This document shows, piece after piece, positions 25,112 to 32,927 of a stretch of 64,000 bases of DNA. Below the pieces are notes generated by a model that did no database searches, had not been told where the DNA came from, and saw only the letters and a program-made list of their open reading frames with translations. Numbering within the stretch: the first letter of the stretch is position 1; the number at the start of each line of letters is the position of its first letter. Origin of the DNA: Shouchella xiaoxiensis (lineage in GTDB: Bacteria; Bacillota; Bacilli; Bacillales; Bacillaceae_D); assembly GCF_016907895.1 (NCBI RefSeq), contig NZ_JAFBCV010000001.1, positions 372,001 to 436,000 on the forward strand. Direction: 5' to 3'. Both the position numbers and the translations under genes were made by a program.

Positions 25112-25897
25112 TTAAACCCCAATCACCAACCACTCACAAACCTCCGTCATGCCAATCTGCTCATACACGCTTTTGGCAGCAGGGTTATTGTAAAACAGGT
25201 ATGGTGTTTTTTGTTCGGCAAGCAGCTGCGTAAATAGGGAAATAAGTAGCTCTGTTCCAAAGCCTTGTTTGCGGTAGGAAGGGCAGTGACAACGCCAATT
25301 ACAATAGCGCTGTTCTTGTCTTCGGAAACGGTAGCGCAGGCAGAGATTATTTGGGTCTTCTTTTTTAGATAAAGAATTCGATTATTGCCTGTCTGTAACT
25401 GCTGCCATGCGTCTTCAACATAGGCCGCTTTTGTCTGAGGTAGTCCCCCGCTATATTCTGTGGTTGATTGAAACAGGTCATAGTGCAGTTTTACTTCTTT
25501 TTTGTCGTAATCATATGCACCTGTTCCTGCAATTGCTGTTGTTTGACGACCCGCTTCACGATACCAAGATAAGACCGATCGCTCCACTGAGGCTTAATAA
25601 GAGGAATGAAAGCTTCAACCAAATTGCTTGGTCCGCTCATTTTTTGGTAGCTTAATTGAGGAAGTATGCTTCGATATATTTGAACACCTCGTTTCTGTTG
25701 GGCGTAATAACTCAGATTTGAATCATTGTTTATTAAAATGGACATAAGTTTTTTTCTTCATATTCTCCGTAAACAATAACGTCTTTGTATGCTTTGCTCA
25801 TAAGTCGATCAAGTAGAAAAGCATAGTTTGATTGCTCTAGTCCAAATAACGCCAGTACGTCATCATGGTCTTCAACGTTTAACTGTCTCACACACAT
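25112..25897 (-). pseudogene. GNAT acetyltransferase with three frameshifts
   Basis: The gene begins at an ATG at 25897 (AAGGAGTGATTGTA upstream) with MCVRQLNVEDHDDVLALFG and can be followed to TAA at 25112 only by changing frame three times. Breaks fall in homopolymers: T7 at 25749-25755, T6 at 25498-25503 and G3 at 25282-25284 (plus strand); adding one base at each restores a continuous reading: ...KKLMSILIN..., ...TTKKEVKLHYDLFQSTTEYSGG..., ...VVTAPSYRKQGFGTELL..., ...AAKSVYEQIGM. The last two are the acetyl-CoA-binding and closing motifs of a GNAT domain. Either truly decayed or affected by homopolymer sequencing errors. Substrate unknown. Confidence 0.75.
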
Positions 25898-25986
25898 TAC
25901 AATCACTCCTTCACGCTTATCATAAAACGAGAAGGAGTAGGACGATACCGTAAGTTTGATTCATAGTTAATTTAGCGGCAATTAGC

Positions 25987-26400
25987 TTAAAGCGAGGGTG
26001 TCTCCCAGTAAGTAGACGCCTTTTTCGCACCGCTTTTATTCGTAAGTTGTCCAAGCTCAATCCGGTGTCCGTCGGGATCAGTGAAAACAGCAATCGTCCC
26101 CCAATCAAACTTAAGCCGCTTGTTTAGAAAAGAAAATCCTGCCGCTTCCAGCTCCGCGACAGCATCCTCTACATTTTCCACATCAAAGCGAATCACAGTC
26201 GGGTTTTGATGTCTTCGTTTCTCATCCGCATTGGCGTACGTGCCGCCTTTTTCAACCATTAAATAGCCGTGTGGCAAATCAAACGTTGTTAAGTCTGCTT
26301 GTACGTGGCGAACGGGCAGCTTCAAGACATCCCGATAAAATTGAATGCTTTCCTTGTAATGAACAACAAATAAAATGAAGCCAAACTCCTTATAGTTCAT
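25987..26400 (-). CDS. VOC/glyoxalase family protein
   Basis: Start at ATG 26400 behind CAGGAGGATTGAG, giving 137 residues. One VOC module pair: GFILFVVHYKESIQFYRDVLKL at the start, VIRFDVENVEDAVAELEAAGF in the middle, and FTDPDGHRIELGQL at the end (a metal-ligand Glu). Typical small dioxygenase/bleomycin-resistance-like or glyoxalase-like fold; ligand unknown. Single gene. Confidence 0.85.
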   Translation of the reverse strand: MNYKEFGFILFVVHYKESIQFYRDVLKLPVRHVQADLTTFDLPHGYLMVEKGGTYANADEKRRHQNPTVIRFDVENVEDAVAELEAAGFSFLNKRLKFDWGTIAVFTDPDGHRIELGQLTNKSGAKKASTYWETPSL

Positions 26401-26505
26401 CTCAATCCTCCTGTTAGCTTTAAGCTGTAGTAAGCATAACAAGCTCTTTTTACGCTGCCATTCGCTTAAAGCCTGAGTCTATTTACATCTTTTGATGGAG
26501 AACAC

Positions 26506-26534
26506 AAAAAAGCTTGCGCAATGACTTGGCAAGC
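26506..26534 (-). terminator. Terminator of the 26.5-27.0 kb gene
   Basis: GCTTGC...GCAAGC stem (26529-26534 with 26512-26517) followed on the minus strand by U6. Confidence 0.7.
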
Positions 26535-26541
26535 AACGTAT

Positions 26542-26998
26542 TTAATCAATTATTTCGCTTACCTCAAACTTGTCTTTGTGACGTTCATAAAAGTCGCTGA
26601 TCGCAGCTTCATCTATTGGTCCGGTTGTCACTTTAGCATAGTGATTGTTAATCAAACCATGCGTTGTACTTAAACGAAAGATGCTTCTGGAATCAAGTGT
26701 AGCAGTGAACAGGTGAACACCATCATTTTGTTGGAGTTCTTCATACTCGGCAGAATGAATTTTTTTTGCTTGATAGTTGCTGAGGATGGCAATGAAATCG
26801 TTAATGACGTCCTCGTCAGTTGAATAAAGCTCGTTTTCAATGGTGGGCATAGTAAGGAAAATGCTTTCTGGATCGGTAAAATGGATGCTGCCAAACGCGT
26901 AAAGGCTTTTTTCTTTGTACTGATAAAATTGGTAAAGACTGACTAGTAATCCAACAATAACGAACGAACTAAGTAAGATTTTTTTTTCTTGTTTTCAT
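26542..26998 (-). pseudogene. Hypothetical one-TM protein, frameshifted in an A9 tract
   Basis: A ribosome site (TGAGGCC) and ATG at 26998 begin MKTRKK, then meet a run of nine A (T9 at 26979-26987 on the plus strand). In that frame a stop follows within 15 codons, but with eight A the frame continues as ILLSSFVIVGLLVSLYQFY, a clear membrane helix, and on through YAFGSIHFTDPESIF into the open C-terminal part (MPTIENELYSTDED...) ending at 26542. The whole would be about 151 residues. No family recognised. A tract of this length is a candidate for phase variation, but a sequencing or assembly error is equally likely. Confidence 0.65.
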
Positions 26999-27066
26999 CA
27001 ATTGGCCTCATTCCATTATATGTCATTCTATTATACTTAGAGAAAAGGGTCTAAGGCGTAATTTTC

Positions 27067-27106
27067 AAAAAAAAAAAAAACGACTCATTTACTGAGCCGC
27101 TTTTTT
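27067..27106. terminator. Terminator of the secreted-protein gene
   Basis: CGGCTCA/TGAGTCG stem (27081-27087 with 27093-27099, one G-T pair) flanked by A14 on one side and T6 on the other; on the minus strand it gives a long U-tract just after the stop at 27112. Confidence 0.85.
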
Positions 27107-27111
27107 CTTAC

Positions 27112-27828
27112 TTATGAAAACAAATCAAACACCATCGTGTCACGGACGGTCATCCGGGCATAGTACGTCCCTGATACGTCTACGCCGACACTAAATCCCG
27201 CTGCTTCAAAGCCAGCGCGAGCACTTGCTTCGATTGCCGTAACAATCGTTGTTTGCCCGGTAACGGTAAACTCTCTGACTGGAAAGTCTCCATGCAATAT
27301 GTCCGTATTTGAGTCTTCAAGCGTGTGTGGTCCGCTACCCGTCGTCCACCAAGCGTCGCGAATATCAACAACGTCCTCATAGTTACCTTCCGCATTCTTG
27401 GTCACAACAAAGCGGACGTTTAAAACAACTTCGAGCCCATTATATTCACGTGTTGAGAACATTTCCATAAACTCTTCCGTCGGTGGCTCAATTAACGGTG
27501 GGGGCAGAAGCGGATGGCGGTCATCCATTGTTCCAACAGAATCTGCTGGTTTTAAGCCAATTGTTTCAATGATGTCTCCAGTTTCCCGATCTACCAAAGT
27601 AACCGTCTCATGTCCAGCAGGGCTTGTCCCTTTCTCAATAGTAACGTCTTCCGCTGAATAAGGAAGCTCCACATAGAATCCGTTTAATTCTTCATAAAGA
27701 CCTTCCTCAGGTGGCGTGGTGTGAATGGTTGCTCCTTCGTATTCTGCCTGTGCCTGTGCGTTATTCCCACCGAAACTTAAAAGCACAGTCATTAAACCAA
27801 TTGTAAATAATGAAGCTAAAACTTTCAT
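27112..27828 (-). CDS. Secreted hypothetical protein
   Basis: I start at the ATG at 27828 (GAGAGGAGTTTTTC upstream), giving 238 residues with a standard Sec signal peptide (MKVLASLFTIGLMTVLLSF, cleavage probably after AQAQA). The mature protein is beta-rich and acidic with a proline run (LLPPPLIEPPTEEF) in the middle. The second half carries long amphipathic strands (VVLNVRFVVTKNAEG, TVTGQTTIVTAIEASARAGFEAAGFSVGVDVSGTYYARM) somewhat like bacterial pore-forming or adhesin strands, but I recognise no family. Single gene. Confidence 0.7.
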   Translation of the reverse strand: MKVLASLFTIGLMTVLLSFGGNNAQAQAEYEGATIHTTPPEEGLYEELNGFYVELPYSAEDVTIEKGTSPAGHETVTLVDRETGDIIETIGLKPADSVGTMDDRHPLLPPPLIEPPTEEFMEMFSTREYNGLEVVLNVRFVVTKNAEGNYEDVVDIRDAWWTTGSGPHTLEDSNTDILHGDFPVREFTVTGQTTIVTAIEASARAGFEAAGFSVGVDVSGTYYARMTVRDTMVFDLFS

Positions 27829-28199
27829 AAATGAAAAACTCCTCTCCCGTTTTTTAATCGTACATGAACAGGAGTACCCGGTAAAAAGCAGGGTCAAGCG
27901 TCATAGAGATTGGGAAAAACATGACTGATCAACTTGTACAAACACCTGCTTTTGTCGCGTTTTTAACTATAACTTTGTAACCGTATTTCTGAGGATATGT
28001 GTAACGGCGGACGTTAGCTCCTTTTTCGTTAAGGATGTCAATTATCGATATAATGGGAAAATGAAACGGGTTTTAGCACTTCTACGAGAATTACTTTTAA
28101 AAAAGATTCTATTGGGAAATATCAATTGCATATAGAAAGAGTCGAAATAATAGGATAAAATAACAAGATCAGTAACTAACCTATTAAGAAGGTGAAGTC
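27829..28199. other. Intergenic region upstream of the rap-type gene
   Basis: About 370 bases with no gene. A TATAAT at about 28055 and a TAAAAT close to 28160 could be -10 boxes for the rap-type gene, but -35 boxes are poor. I see no ComA-type box. Confidence 0.35.
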
Positions 28200-29291
28200 T
28201 TGTCTACAAAAGTATACGGAGCAATTGAAGTAGGCGCCAAAATTGTAGAATGGCATAGCTGTATCATTGCACACTCGTTCGATCAAGCAATCTTGTTAAA
28301 AGATGAGTGCCAGCATCTTGTCCGACGAATGGAAACCAATGATAAAATAGTAGCCTACTTTTCTTTGGTTGATTTCCGTCACGAATTGTTGTTTCAAAGA
28401 AAGCTCGATGGGACAGAAGAGATTGAATCGGTTCCAGCAGAGCAACTAGGACCGATTGAGCCTTTATTAAACTACTTGTATTATTTTGTCTCTGGTCAGA
28501 ATGAATTTAGAAATGAGCGCTATCGCGCCGCAATACGTTTGTTTAACAAAGCCGAGCGGCTGCTTGAGTACGTAAAGGACGATTCAGAGGAAGCAGAGTT
28601 TCATTACTATGCCGGATACACATACTATCATCTAAACCAGTATCCGATTGCCTGCTCGTACATTGAAAATGCTCGCTTAATCTTTGACCGTTTGGGTTAC
28701 AGCGATAAATCGACTTCATGTGATGTTATTCTAGGCGGGATTTACAGTGAAACAAACTATGAGCAGAAAGCGGTTGAGTTGTTTGATAAAGCTTTATCGC
28801 ATTGTGAAACAGAAGCTGCAAAAGGGATTGTCCTGCAGGCAATGGCTTTAAATGGGGTCCGATATGGGCAATATTCTAAAGCCATAGATTTAATAGAAAA
28901 AGCATTAGAGTTAAATGAGCATCGTGATAACTACCACGGAATGAGGAGCCTGTCGATACTAGCGAATGCTTATTTCCGTAACGATGATTTTAAGGCAGGT
29001 GAATTGAAGCTGCAACAAGCAGAAAGTGAAGCATCTTTTTATAACAGTGAAGAATACCAAGCGAGATGTTTAGCCAATCGTGGTCTATACGTAAACGATG
29101 ATTTGACTTACGTAGACCAAGCCATTTCTATGTTGCAAAAGCGTTCTCTCGATTTTGAAGTAGCAGAAGTTGCCAAGGAAGCAGCGGATGTCTTACGAAA
29201 GAAAGGAGAATGGGAGAAAGCGTTGAACTATTTAACAATTGCGTTTGATGCACGATTAAATCAAAATTCAATGGGGGTAGAACAATCATGA
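28200..29291 (+). CDS. Rap-family TPR regulator (response-regulator phosphatase-like)
   Basis: TTG start at 28200 behind GAAGGTGAAG. 363 residues: N-terminal three-helix bundle (about 1-75) with the YFSLVDFRHELL motif of Rap proteins, a linker, then six or more tetratricopeptide repeats (from about 100; e.g. AEFHYYAGYTYYHLNQYPIACSYIENA). No DNA-binding domain, so this is the Rap rather than the PlcR/NprR branch. Raps dephosphorylate Spo0F or block regulators such as ComA, and are inhibited by imported Phr peptides. By my alignment the position of the Gln that Spo0F-phosphatase Raps insert into their target is Asp48 here (METNDK), so it may act by binding and not by dephosphorylation. Overlaps its peptide gene by 4 bp. 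Confidence 0.85.
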   Translation: MSTKVYGAIEVGAKIVEWHSCIIAHSFDQAILLKDECQHLVRRMETNDKIVAYFSLVDFRHELLFQRKLDGTEEIESVPAEQLGPIEPLLNYLYYFVSGQNEFRNERYRAAIRLFNKAERLLEYVKDDSEEAEFHYYAGYTYYHLNQYPIACSYIENARLIFDRLGYSDKSTSCDVILGGIYSETNYEQKAVELFDKALSHCETEAAKGIVLQAMALNGVRYGQYSKAIDLIEKALELNEHRDNYHGMRSLSILANAYFRNDDFKAGELKLQQAESEASFYNSEEYQARCLANRGLYVNDDLTYVDQAISMLQKRSLDFEVAEVAKEAADVLRKKGEWEKALNYLTIAFDARLNQNSMGVEQS

Positions 29292-29413
29292 AAAAATTCA
29301 TTACGGTAATCGCCTTGATCTTGATTCTGGCAGGTGGAACAACATTTACGGCAACAAGCAGTGGAGACAACGACACGGTAACGGCTTTAGATAAAGTCGG
29401 CGGTCTAGGTTAA
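29288..29413 (+). CDS. Phr-type signal peptide precursor, 41 aa
   Basis: ATG at 29288 overlaps the rap-type stop (ATGA), the usual rap-phr arrangement. 41 residues: MKKFITVIALILILAGGTTF is a clear Sec signal, followed by a short polar region and the C-terminus ALDKVGGLG. Phr precursors are exported, trimmed to a 5-8 residue peptide near the C-terminus, re-imported by Opp, and bind the TPR domain of the partner. The mature peptide here is likely within the last eight residues, but the cut site is not predictable. Followed by a strong terminator. Confidence 0.8.
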   Translation: MKKFITVIALILILAGGTTFTATSSGDNDTVTALDKVGGLG

Positions 29414-29442
29414 GCAATCATTTCAATTTCATAACGAGATAA

Positions 29443-29471
29443 GAAACCTGCTACGGCAGGTTTCTTTTTTT
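29443..29471 (+). terminator. Terminator of rap-phr
   Basis: GAAACCTGC-TACG-GCAGGTTTC perfect stem and T7. Confidence 0.92.
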
Positions 29472-29605
29472 ATAATTAAGACATGAACCAGTGGAGCGTG
29501 TTAGATGCGGACAATAACGGTTTCCGCTAAGTTCTAAAAGACAACTTTTAGAATGAGAGCAATTCAACTATACTTGCTTTAACAAGAAAAAACAGAGGTG
29601 AACAA

Positions 29606-30169
29606 ATGAGAAAAACGGCTGTTCTGCTATATCCACAATTTAGCGAGTATGAATTGAGTGTTGCTCTATCTATATTAATGCAGGGGAAAAAGCCGATTAT
29701 GACAATTGGTACAGGTCACGAAATTAGGGGGGAGTCCGGGTTGTTATGCAAACCCGATCGTTTGCTAAGTGAAGTAGATATAGACGAATTTGACAGCTTG
29801 CTGTTACCAGGCTGTTTAGACATAGGTGAACTAGTTAATCATTATGCTCTTATTCATTTTATTAAAGAGATCAGTGAGTGCGAAAATTGGATAGCAAGCA
29901 TTTCAAGCTCACCTTACTTGTTGGCGCTAGCTGGTGCATTGCAAGGGAGAGAGTATACAATTGGTTTGCCACAATCATTTATTCAATCGTCAGAGCATCT
30001 GGACGCTCAGCTCTACCGTGACGTCCCGGTTGTCCAAGATAACCATATTATAACGGCAATTGGCAGCGGCTTTATTGAATTTGGCATTCGATTTGGTGAA
30101 GCGCTTAATCTAAGCTTTGATCAACGCTGGTATCGCAACGAACCCAAATTAGGCAAACAACTTCATTAA
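29606..30169 (+). CDS. DJ-1/PfpI-fold protein lacking the nucleophilic Cys
   Basis: 187 residues of the DJ-1/PfpI fold: TAVLLYPQFSEYELSVAL start, FDSLLLPGCLDIGEL strand-turn, and the nucleophile elbow region IASISSSPYLLALAGAL. In active members this elbow reads AxCxxxxLLA with a catalytic Cys; here the position is Ser100, so it is probably not a canonical glyoxalase/deglycase and may bind a ligand or serve structurally. AGAGGTGAACAA precedes the ATG. Single gene; its 3' end overlaps a reverse-strand gene remnant. Confidence 0.8.
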   Translation: MRKTAVLLYPQFSEYELSVALSILMQGKKPIMTIGTGHEIRGESGLLCKPDRLLSEVDIDEFDSLLLPGCLDIGELVNHYALIHFIKEISECENWIASISSSPYLLALAGALQGREYTIGLPQSFIQSSEHLDAQLYRDVPVVQDNHIITAIGSGFIEFGIRFGEALNLSFDQRWYRNEPKLGKQLH

Positions 30170-30310
30170 ATAGCGTAGGTTCTCTTCATAAAAAGTACGG
30201 TGCTGTGCGATGCCGCGTCGCTGTGCCCAACCAATTGAGTTAAAGGCATCGGTAAACCGATAAAAAGGTAAAATCTGTTTGAGCTCGATTAAAGGACGGA
30301 ACGGTAGCCC
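30149..30310 (-). pseudogene. 3' remnant of an unidentified gene
   Basis: Reading on the minus strand, 53 sense codons run without a stop from directly behind the terminator at 30313-30338 to a TAA at 30149, as GLPFRPLIELKQ...FNSIGWAQRRGIAQHRTFYEENL. The composition looks like a real C-terminus but no start or upstream part exists: it begins immediately after the zinc-lipoprotein terminator. It suggests a deletion that fused the end of one gene to the neighbour's terminator. Family not identified. Confidence 0.4.
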
Positions 30311-30312
30311 AA

Positions 30313-30338
30313 AAAAGCCTAACCGAAATTAGGCTTTT
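30313..30338 (-). terminator. Terminator of the ZinT lipoprotein gene
   Basis: AAAAGCCTAA/TTAGGCTTTT perfect 10-bp stem, loop CCGAAA, U-rich on the minus strand. Confidence 0.88.
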
Positions 30339-30349
30339 ACGCGTTGCAA

Positions 30350-31318
30350 TTAATGGGCCATCATTTCTCTAGCAATTACTTCGGCATTTAAATCTGCTGG
30401 ATAATACGTTGGCCAGTTTGTCACTTCGTCTAGCAGTGCCTCTCGGTCATCGCCCCAATACAGATGAAAATGATGGGAATCTGTCGGAAAAATGCTATGG
30501 TCGCTAAATTGAATGTAGGTCGGCATGTCGGTAGATTCTTCTACCTGTTTAAAAATATAGCGAACACCACGATTGCCTTTCTCATATGTAAGCACCTCAT
30601 AGCCATCGTATTCGTATTCACTCGAGTGAGAAACACCGTCCTGATAAAAATGAAAGAACGCATCTTCAATCACAATTCGGTCAACATCGGTTTCATAACC
30701 TACCGTGTAATAGTCTTTGTATTCTTCAGCGCTTTGATCATCGCTTTCCGCGGCTTTATGTGCAAAGACGTCGTCAAGGGAGCCATCAAGTAAATAAGGA
30801 TAAACCGACTGCCAATCGCCTTCCCAATCGCTAAGCTCACGGTCTTCAATTTGTTCATCTTCAAAATAACCAGCATAAATCGCTTGCGATTCTTCATCAT
30901 GGCCGTGTCCGTGGTCGTCAATTGAGATGACAACTGGTAATGACTGAGCAATGGGGGTATCTTGCTCATCAACTAAAACGACTTTGATTTCTTGCCCGTC
31001 TACCTCAGCTGTACCAGTGAAGTCCGCATTTTCTTGCCCCGCAATTGGATCCCACTCATTGGTTTCTGGATTTTTTTCAATCCATTTCCAACGATCGTAC
31101 TCAAGCTCACCTGCGTATGAAGCCTCAAGCATAATGGCATCATTTGTATGGTAATGCCCTGCTAATCCCTCAATCATAATGTTTTCCGGTACTTCGTTTG
31201 CGGCTGTTCCTTGATCATCTGCAGATACAGATTCACCATCGTCTGCTTGCTGACAAGCGCTTAAACCAATGAGTGCTACAAAAACAACACTCGACCATGT
31301 AAATAAATGCTTATTCAT
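30350..31318 (-). CDS. Zinc-binding ZinT-domain lipoprotein
   Basis: 322 residues: lipoprotein signal (lipobox LSAC, Cys about 22), an acidic linker, a beta domain (about 45-130), a short His-rich stretch DDHGHGHDEE, then a full ZinT/YodA domain beginning YAGYFEDEQIEDRELSDWEGDWQSVYPYL and ending DSHHFHLYWGDD, with the zinc-binding His residues. ZinT proteins scavenge zinc outside the membrane and pass it to ABC importers; in Firmicutes the domain is often fused to AdcA. Here it is a stand-alone lipoprotein. A near-perfect Zur box lies just upstream, so it should be made under zinc shortage. Confidence 0.9.
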   Translation of the reverse strand: MNKHLFTWSSVVFVALIGLSACQQADDGESVSADDQGTAANEVPENIMIEGLAGHYHTNDAIMLEASYAGELEYDRWKWIEKNPETNEWDPIAGQENADFTGTAEVDGQEIKVVLVDEQDTPIAQSLPVVISIDDHGHGHDEESQAIYAGYFEDEQIEDRELSDWEGDWQSVYPYLLDGSLDDVFAHKAAESDDQSAEEYKDYYTVGYETDVDRIVIEDAFFHFYQDGVSHSSEYEYDGYEVLTYEKGNRGVRYIFKQVEESTDMPTYIQFSDHSIFPTDSHHFHLYWGDDREALLDEVTNWPTYYPADLNAEVIAREMMAH

Positions 31319-31340
31319 TTGTACTCTCTCCTGTCTTTTT

Positions 31341-31363
31341 TAAAACGTAATCGTTACGATTTA
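31341..31363 (-). promoter_or_regulatory. Zur box
   Basis: The 23-base site reads TAAAACGTAAT-CG-TTACGATTTA, close to the Bacillus Zur consensus (TAAATCGTAAT-N-ATTACGATTTA), 23 bp upstream of the ZinT lipoprotein start. Strong inference of zinc-dependent repression. Confidence 0.85.
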
Positions 31364-31470
31364 AAAGTATAGCGACTGTTTTTAAAACCGTCAAGAAGAA
31401 ATCTGAAAATCATAATCGAAATAAATGGGACATACCTTAGAAGAAAGAATTTTATTGTTAGGGGAATGTT

Positions 31471-31917
31471 ATGGACTTTATCCATTATTTTGTTGTTTTT
31501 CTGTTAAGCTTTTGTCCGTTTGCTGAACTGTTCATTGGCATTCCCATTGGGATTGTTGTGTTTGAGCTCGAACCACATTTGGTTGCACCAATCGGCTTTT
31601 TAGGAAATGCACTAAGCATTATCTTGGTGCAATACTTGATCATTCGTTTTCATGATAGCCGCTTGCTCCGCCCGATTACGAATGTCAACCCAGCTAATCG
31701 GGCCGTGAAGTTTATCCATTTAGTGATTGAGAAATGTGGCTTATTCGTTGCAACGCTGCTCATTCCCTTCATGATAAGTGGACATGTTGGTATTGCAATG
31801 CACGCCATTCTCGGTGTGTCTAAGCAAAAGCTCTTAAACTACTTACTCGTCAGCCTAGCTATTTGGTCTTTCTTGTTAATTTATTTAAGTAAGCTGATCC
31901 CACAATTTTTGTTATAG
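31471..31917 (+). CDS. Small multidrug export family membrane protein (COG2426)
   Basis: 148 residues, four predicted membrane helices. Opens with a helix containing SFCPFAELFIGIPIGI (the conserved E-x-x-x-x-x-P pattern of the family) and GFLGNALSIILV. Matches the Sm_multidrug_ex family of small integral membrane proteins, whose name rests on weak evidence; transport substrate unknown. TTAGGGGAATGTT precedes the ATG. Confidence 0.8.
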   Translation: MDFIHYFVVFLLSFCPFAELFIGIPIGIVVFELEPHLVAPIGFLGNALSIILVQYLIIRFHDSRLLRPITNVNPANRAVKFIHLVIEKCGLFVATLLIPFMISGHVGIAMHAILGVSKQKLLNYLLVSLAIWSFLLIYLSKLIPQFLL

Positions 31918-31983
31918 AAACCGTTCACTCTCATTGGAAAAACCTGTTAGGATAAGAAAAACAGGTAAAAGGAGACTCGACCA

Positions 31984-32601
31984 ATGAAACGGAAATGGAC
32001 TCTTTTTCTTTTAACGACGGTGTTTATTTTTGCGGGTTGTGCGCAAACGGAAGCAGATGAGCCAATCGAAAATCATCCCCTCCTTGCAAAAAATACTGGG
32101 CAAGAGACTATTACTGCTAGCTATGACCCTTATCCATTCACCGAGGCGGTGACAAAGGCAGATCTAATTGTTGAAGTAAAAATAGGCACTGCTACTGGTG
32201 AAGTGCATGAGCCAACTCCAAAAACGATTCTTGAAGCGGATGTATTGCAAGTGTTTAAGGGTGAAACCGCTGAGACATTAACGTTTTTTCAGAATGGAAC
32301 AGAAGCGATCCGCGTAAATGAACAGTTATTGCTCCAAGCGGGAGACGTGTATACCGTGTTTCTAAAAGAAACGGTTAACTCTGTGGAAGCAGAGTATCTT
32401 ATTCTTGTAGAGGAAACGTCCTTGTATAAAGTTGACGGTGATAAAATCATCAAATGGGCTTTGCCAGATGAAGAGCTAGATGATATCACACTGGAAACAA
32501 CGGTTCATCAGAAATCCGGACAATATCAGCAGCATCTTGATAAAGAGTCTTTTTACACATTACTCACAGAAAAAGTGAGTGAGCAGGACGAGGATAACTA
32601 G
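31984..32601 (+). CDS. Hypothetical lipoprotein
   Basis: 205 residues with lipoprotein signal (MKRKWTLFLLTTVFIFAGC, Cys19). The mature part is one compact beta-rich domain: EAVTKADLIVEVKIG, then TPKTILEADVLQVFKGE and a VNEQLLLQAGDVYTVFLKE strand set, a pattern seen in several unnamed Bacillus lipoproteins. No catalytic motif visible. AAAGGAGACTCGACC precedes the ATG; single gene followed by a hairpin at 32684. Confidence 0.75.
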   Translation: MKRKWTLFLLTTVFIFAGCAQTEADEPIENHPLLAKNTGQETITASYDPYPFTEAVTKADLIVEVKIGTATGEVHEPTPKTILEADVLQVFKGETAETLTFFQNGTEAIRVNEQLLLQAGDVYTVFLKETVNSVEAEYLILVEETSLYKVDGDKIIKWALPDEELDDITLETTVHQKSGQYQQHLDKESFYTLLTEKVSEQDEDN

Positions 32602-32683
32602 ATTGCGAGTGAATTCTCTTATAAGTTCGGTAAAAGGATTTGCCAAAAGAAACAGGCAGGGACGAAAGGATATGAACAGAATA

Positions 32684-32721
32684 AAAAGACGATCAATTTT
32701 AATTAAGATTGGTCGTCTTTT
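32684..32721. terminator. Long hairpin terminator
   Basis: 14-bp stem (32684-32697 with 32708-32721, one G-T pair) starting AAAAGACGATC and ending GATTGGTCGTC plus T4. About 80 bp after the lipoprotein stop. Confidence 0.75.
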
Positions 32722-32753
32722 CGTATAGATCAACATCATTAGCGTAAGGAGAA

Positions 32754-32866
32754 CCGGAGACTTCTGCGGGGATAGCACGTGTCTGAAGACTCTGGAGCGT
32801 TGTTTTTTCGCGGAAGAGGCTGAGGCCGTGCCCGCGAAAAGCGAAGGATTCTCCTGTAGCGGATTT
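32754..32866 (+). repeat. Bacillaceae-type intergenic repeat, copy 2
   Basis: About 113 bases with the block order of a well-known dispersed Bacillus element: CCGGAGACTTCTGCGG, GTCTGAAGACT, GAGGCTGAGGCCGTGCCCGCG, AAAGCGAAGGA, CTGTAGCGGA. Shares the same blocks and orientation with copy 1 at 13378-13456. Lies between the lipoprotein and rhomboid genes. Confidence 0.65.
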
Positions 32867-32927
32867 GTATTCAGTGTTCGTGTTTTCTAGTAGAATAAGA
32901 CGTTTCCCCTGCCTCTTTTTTGCGTTC

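Noticed and set aside
28000-28199. ComA box upstream of the rap-type gene.
   Set aside because: No TTGCGG-N4-CCGCAA-like sequence found in the region.
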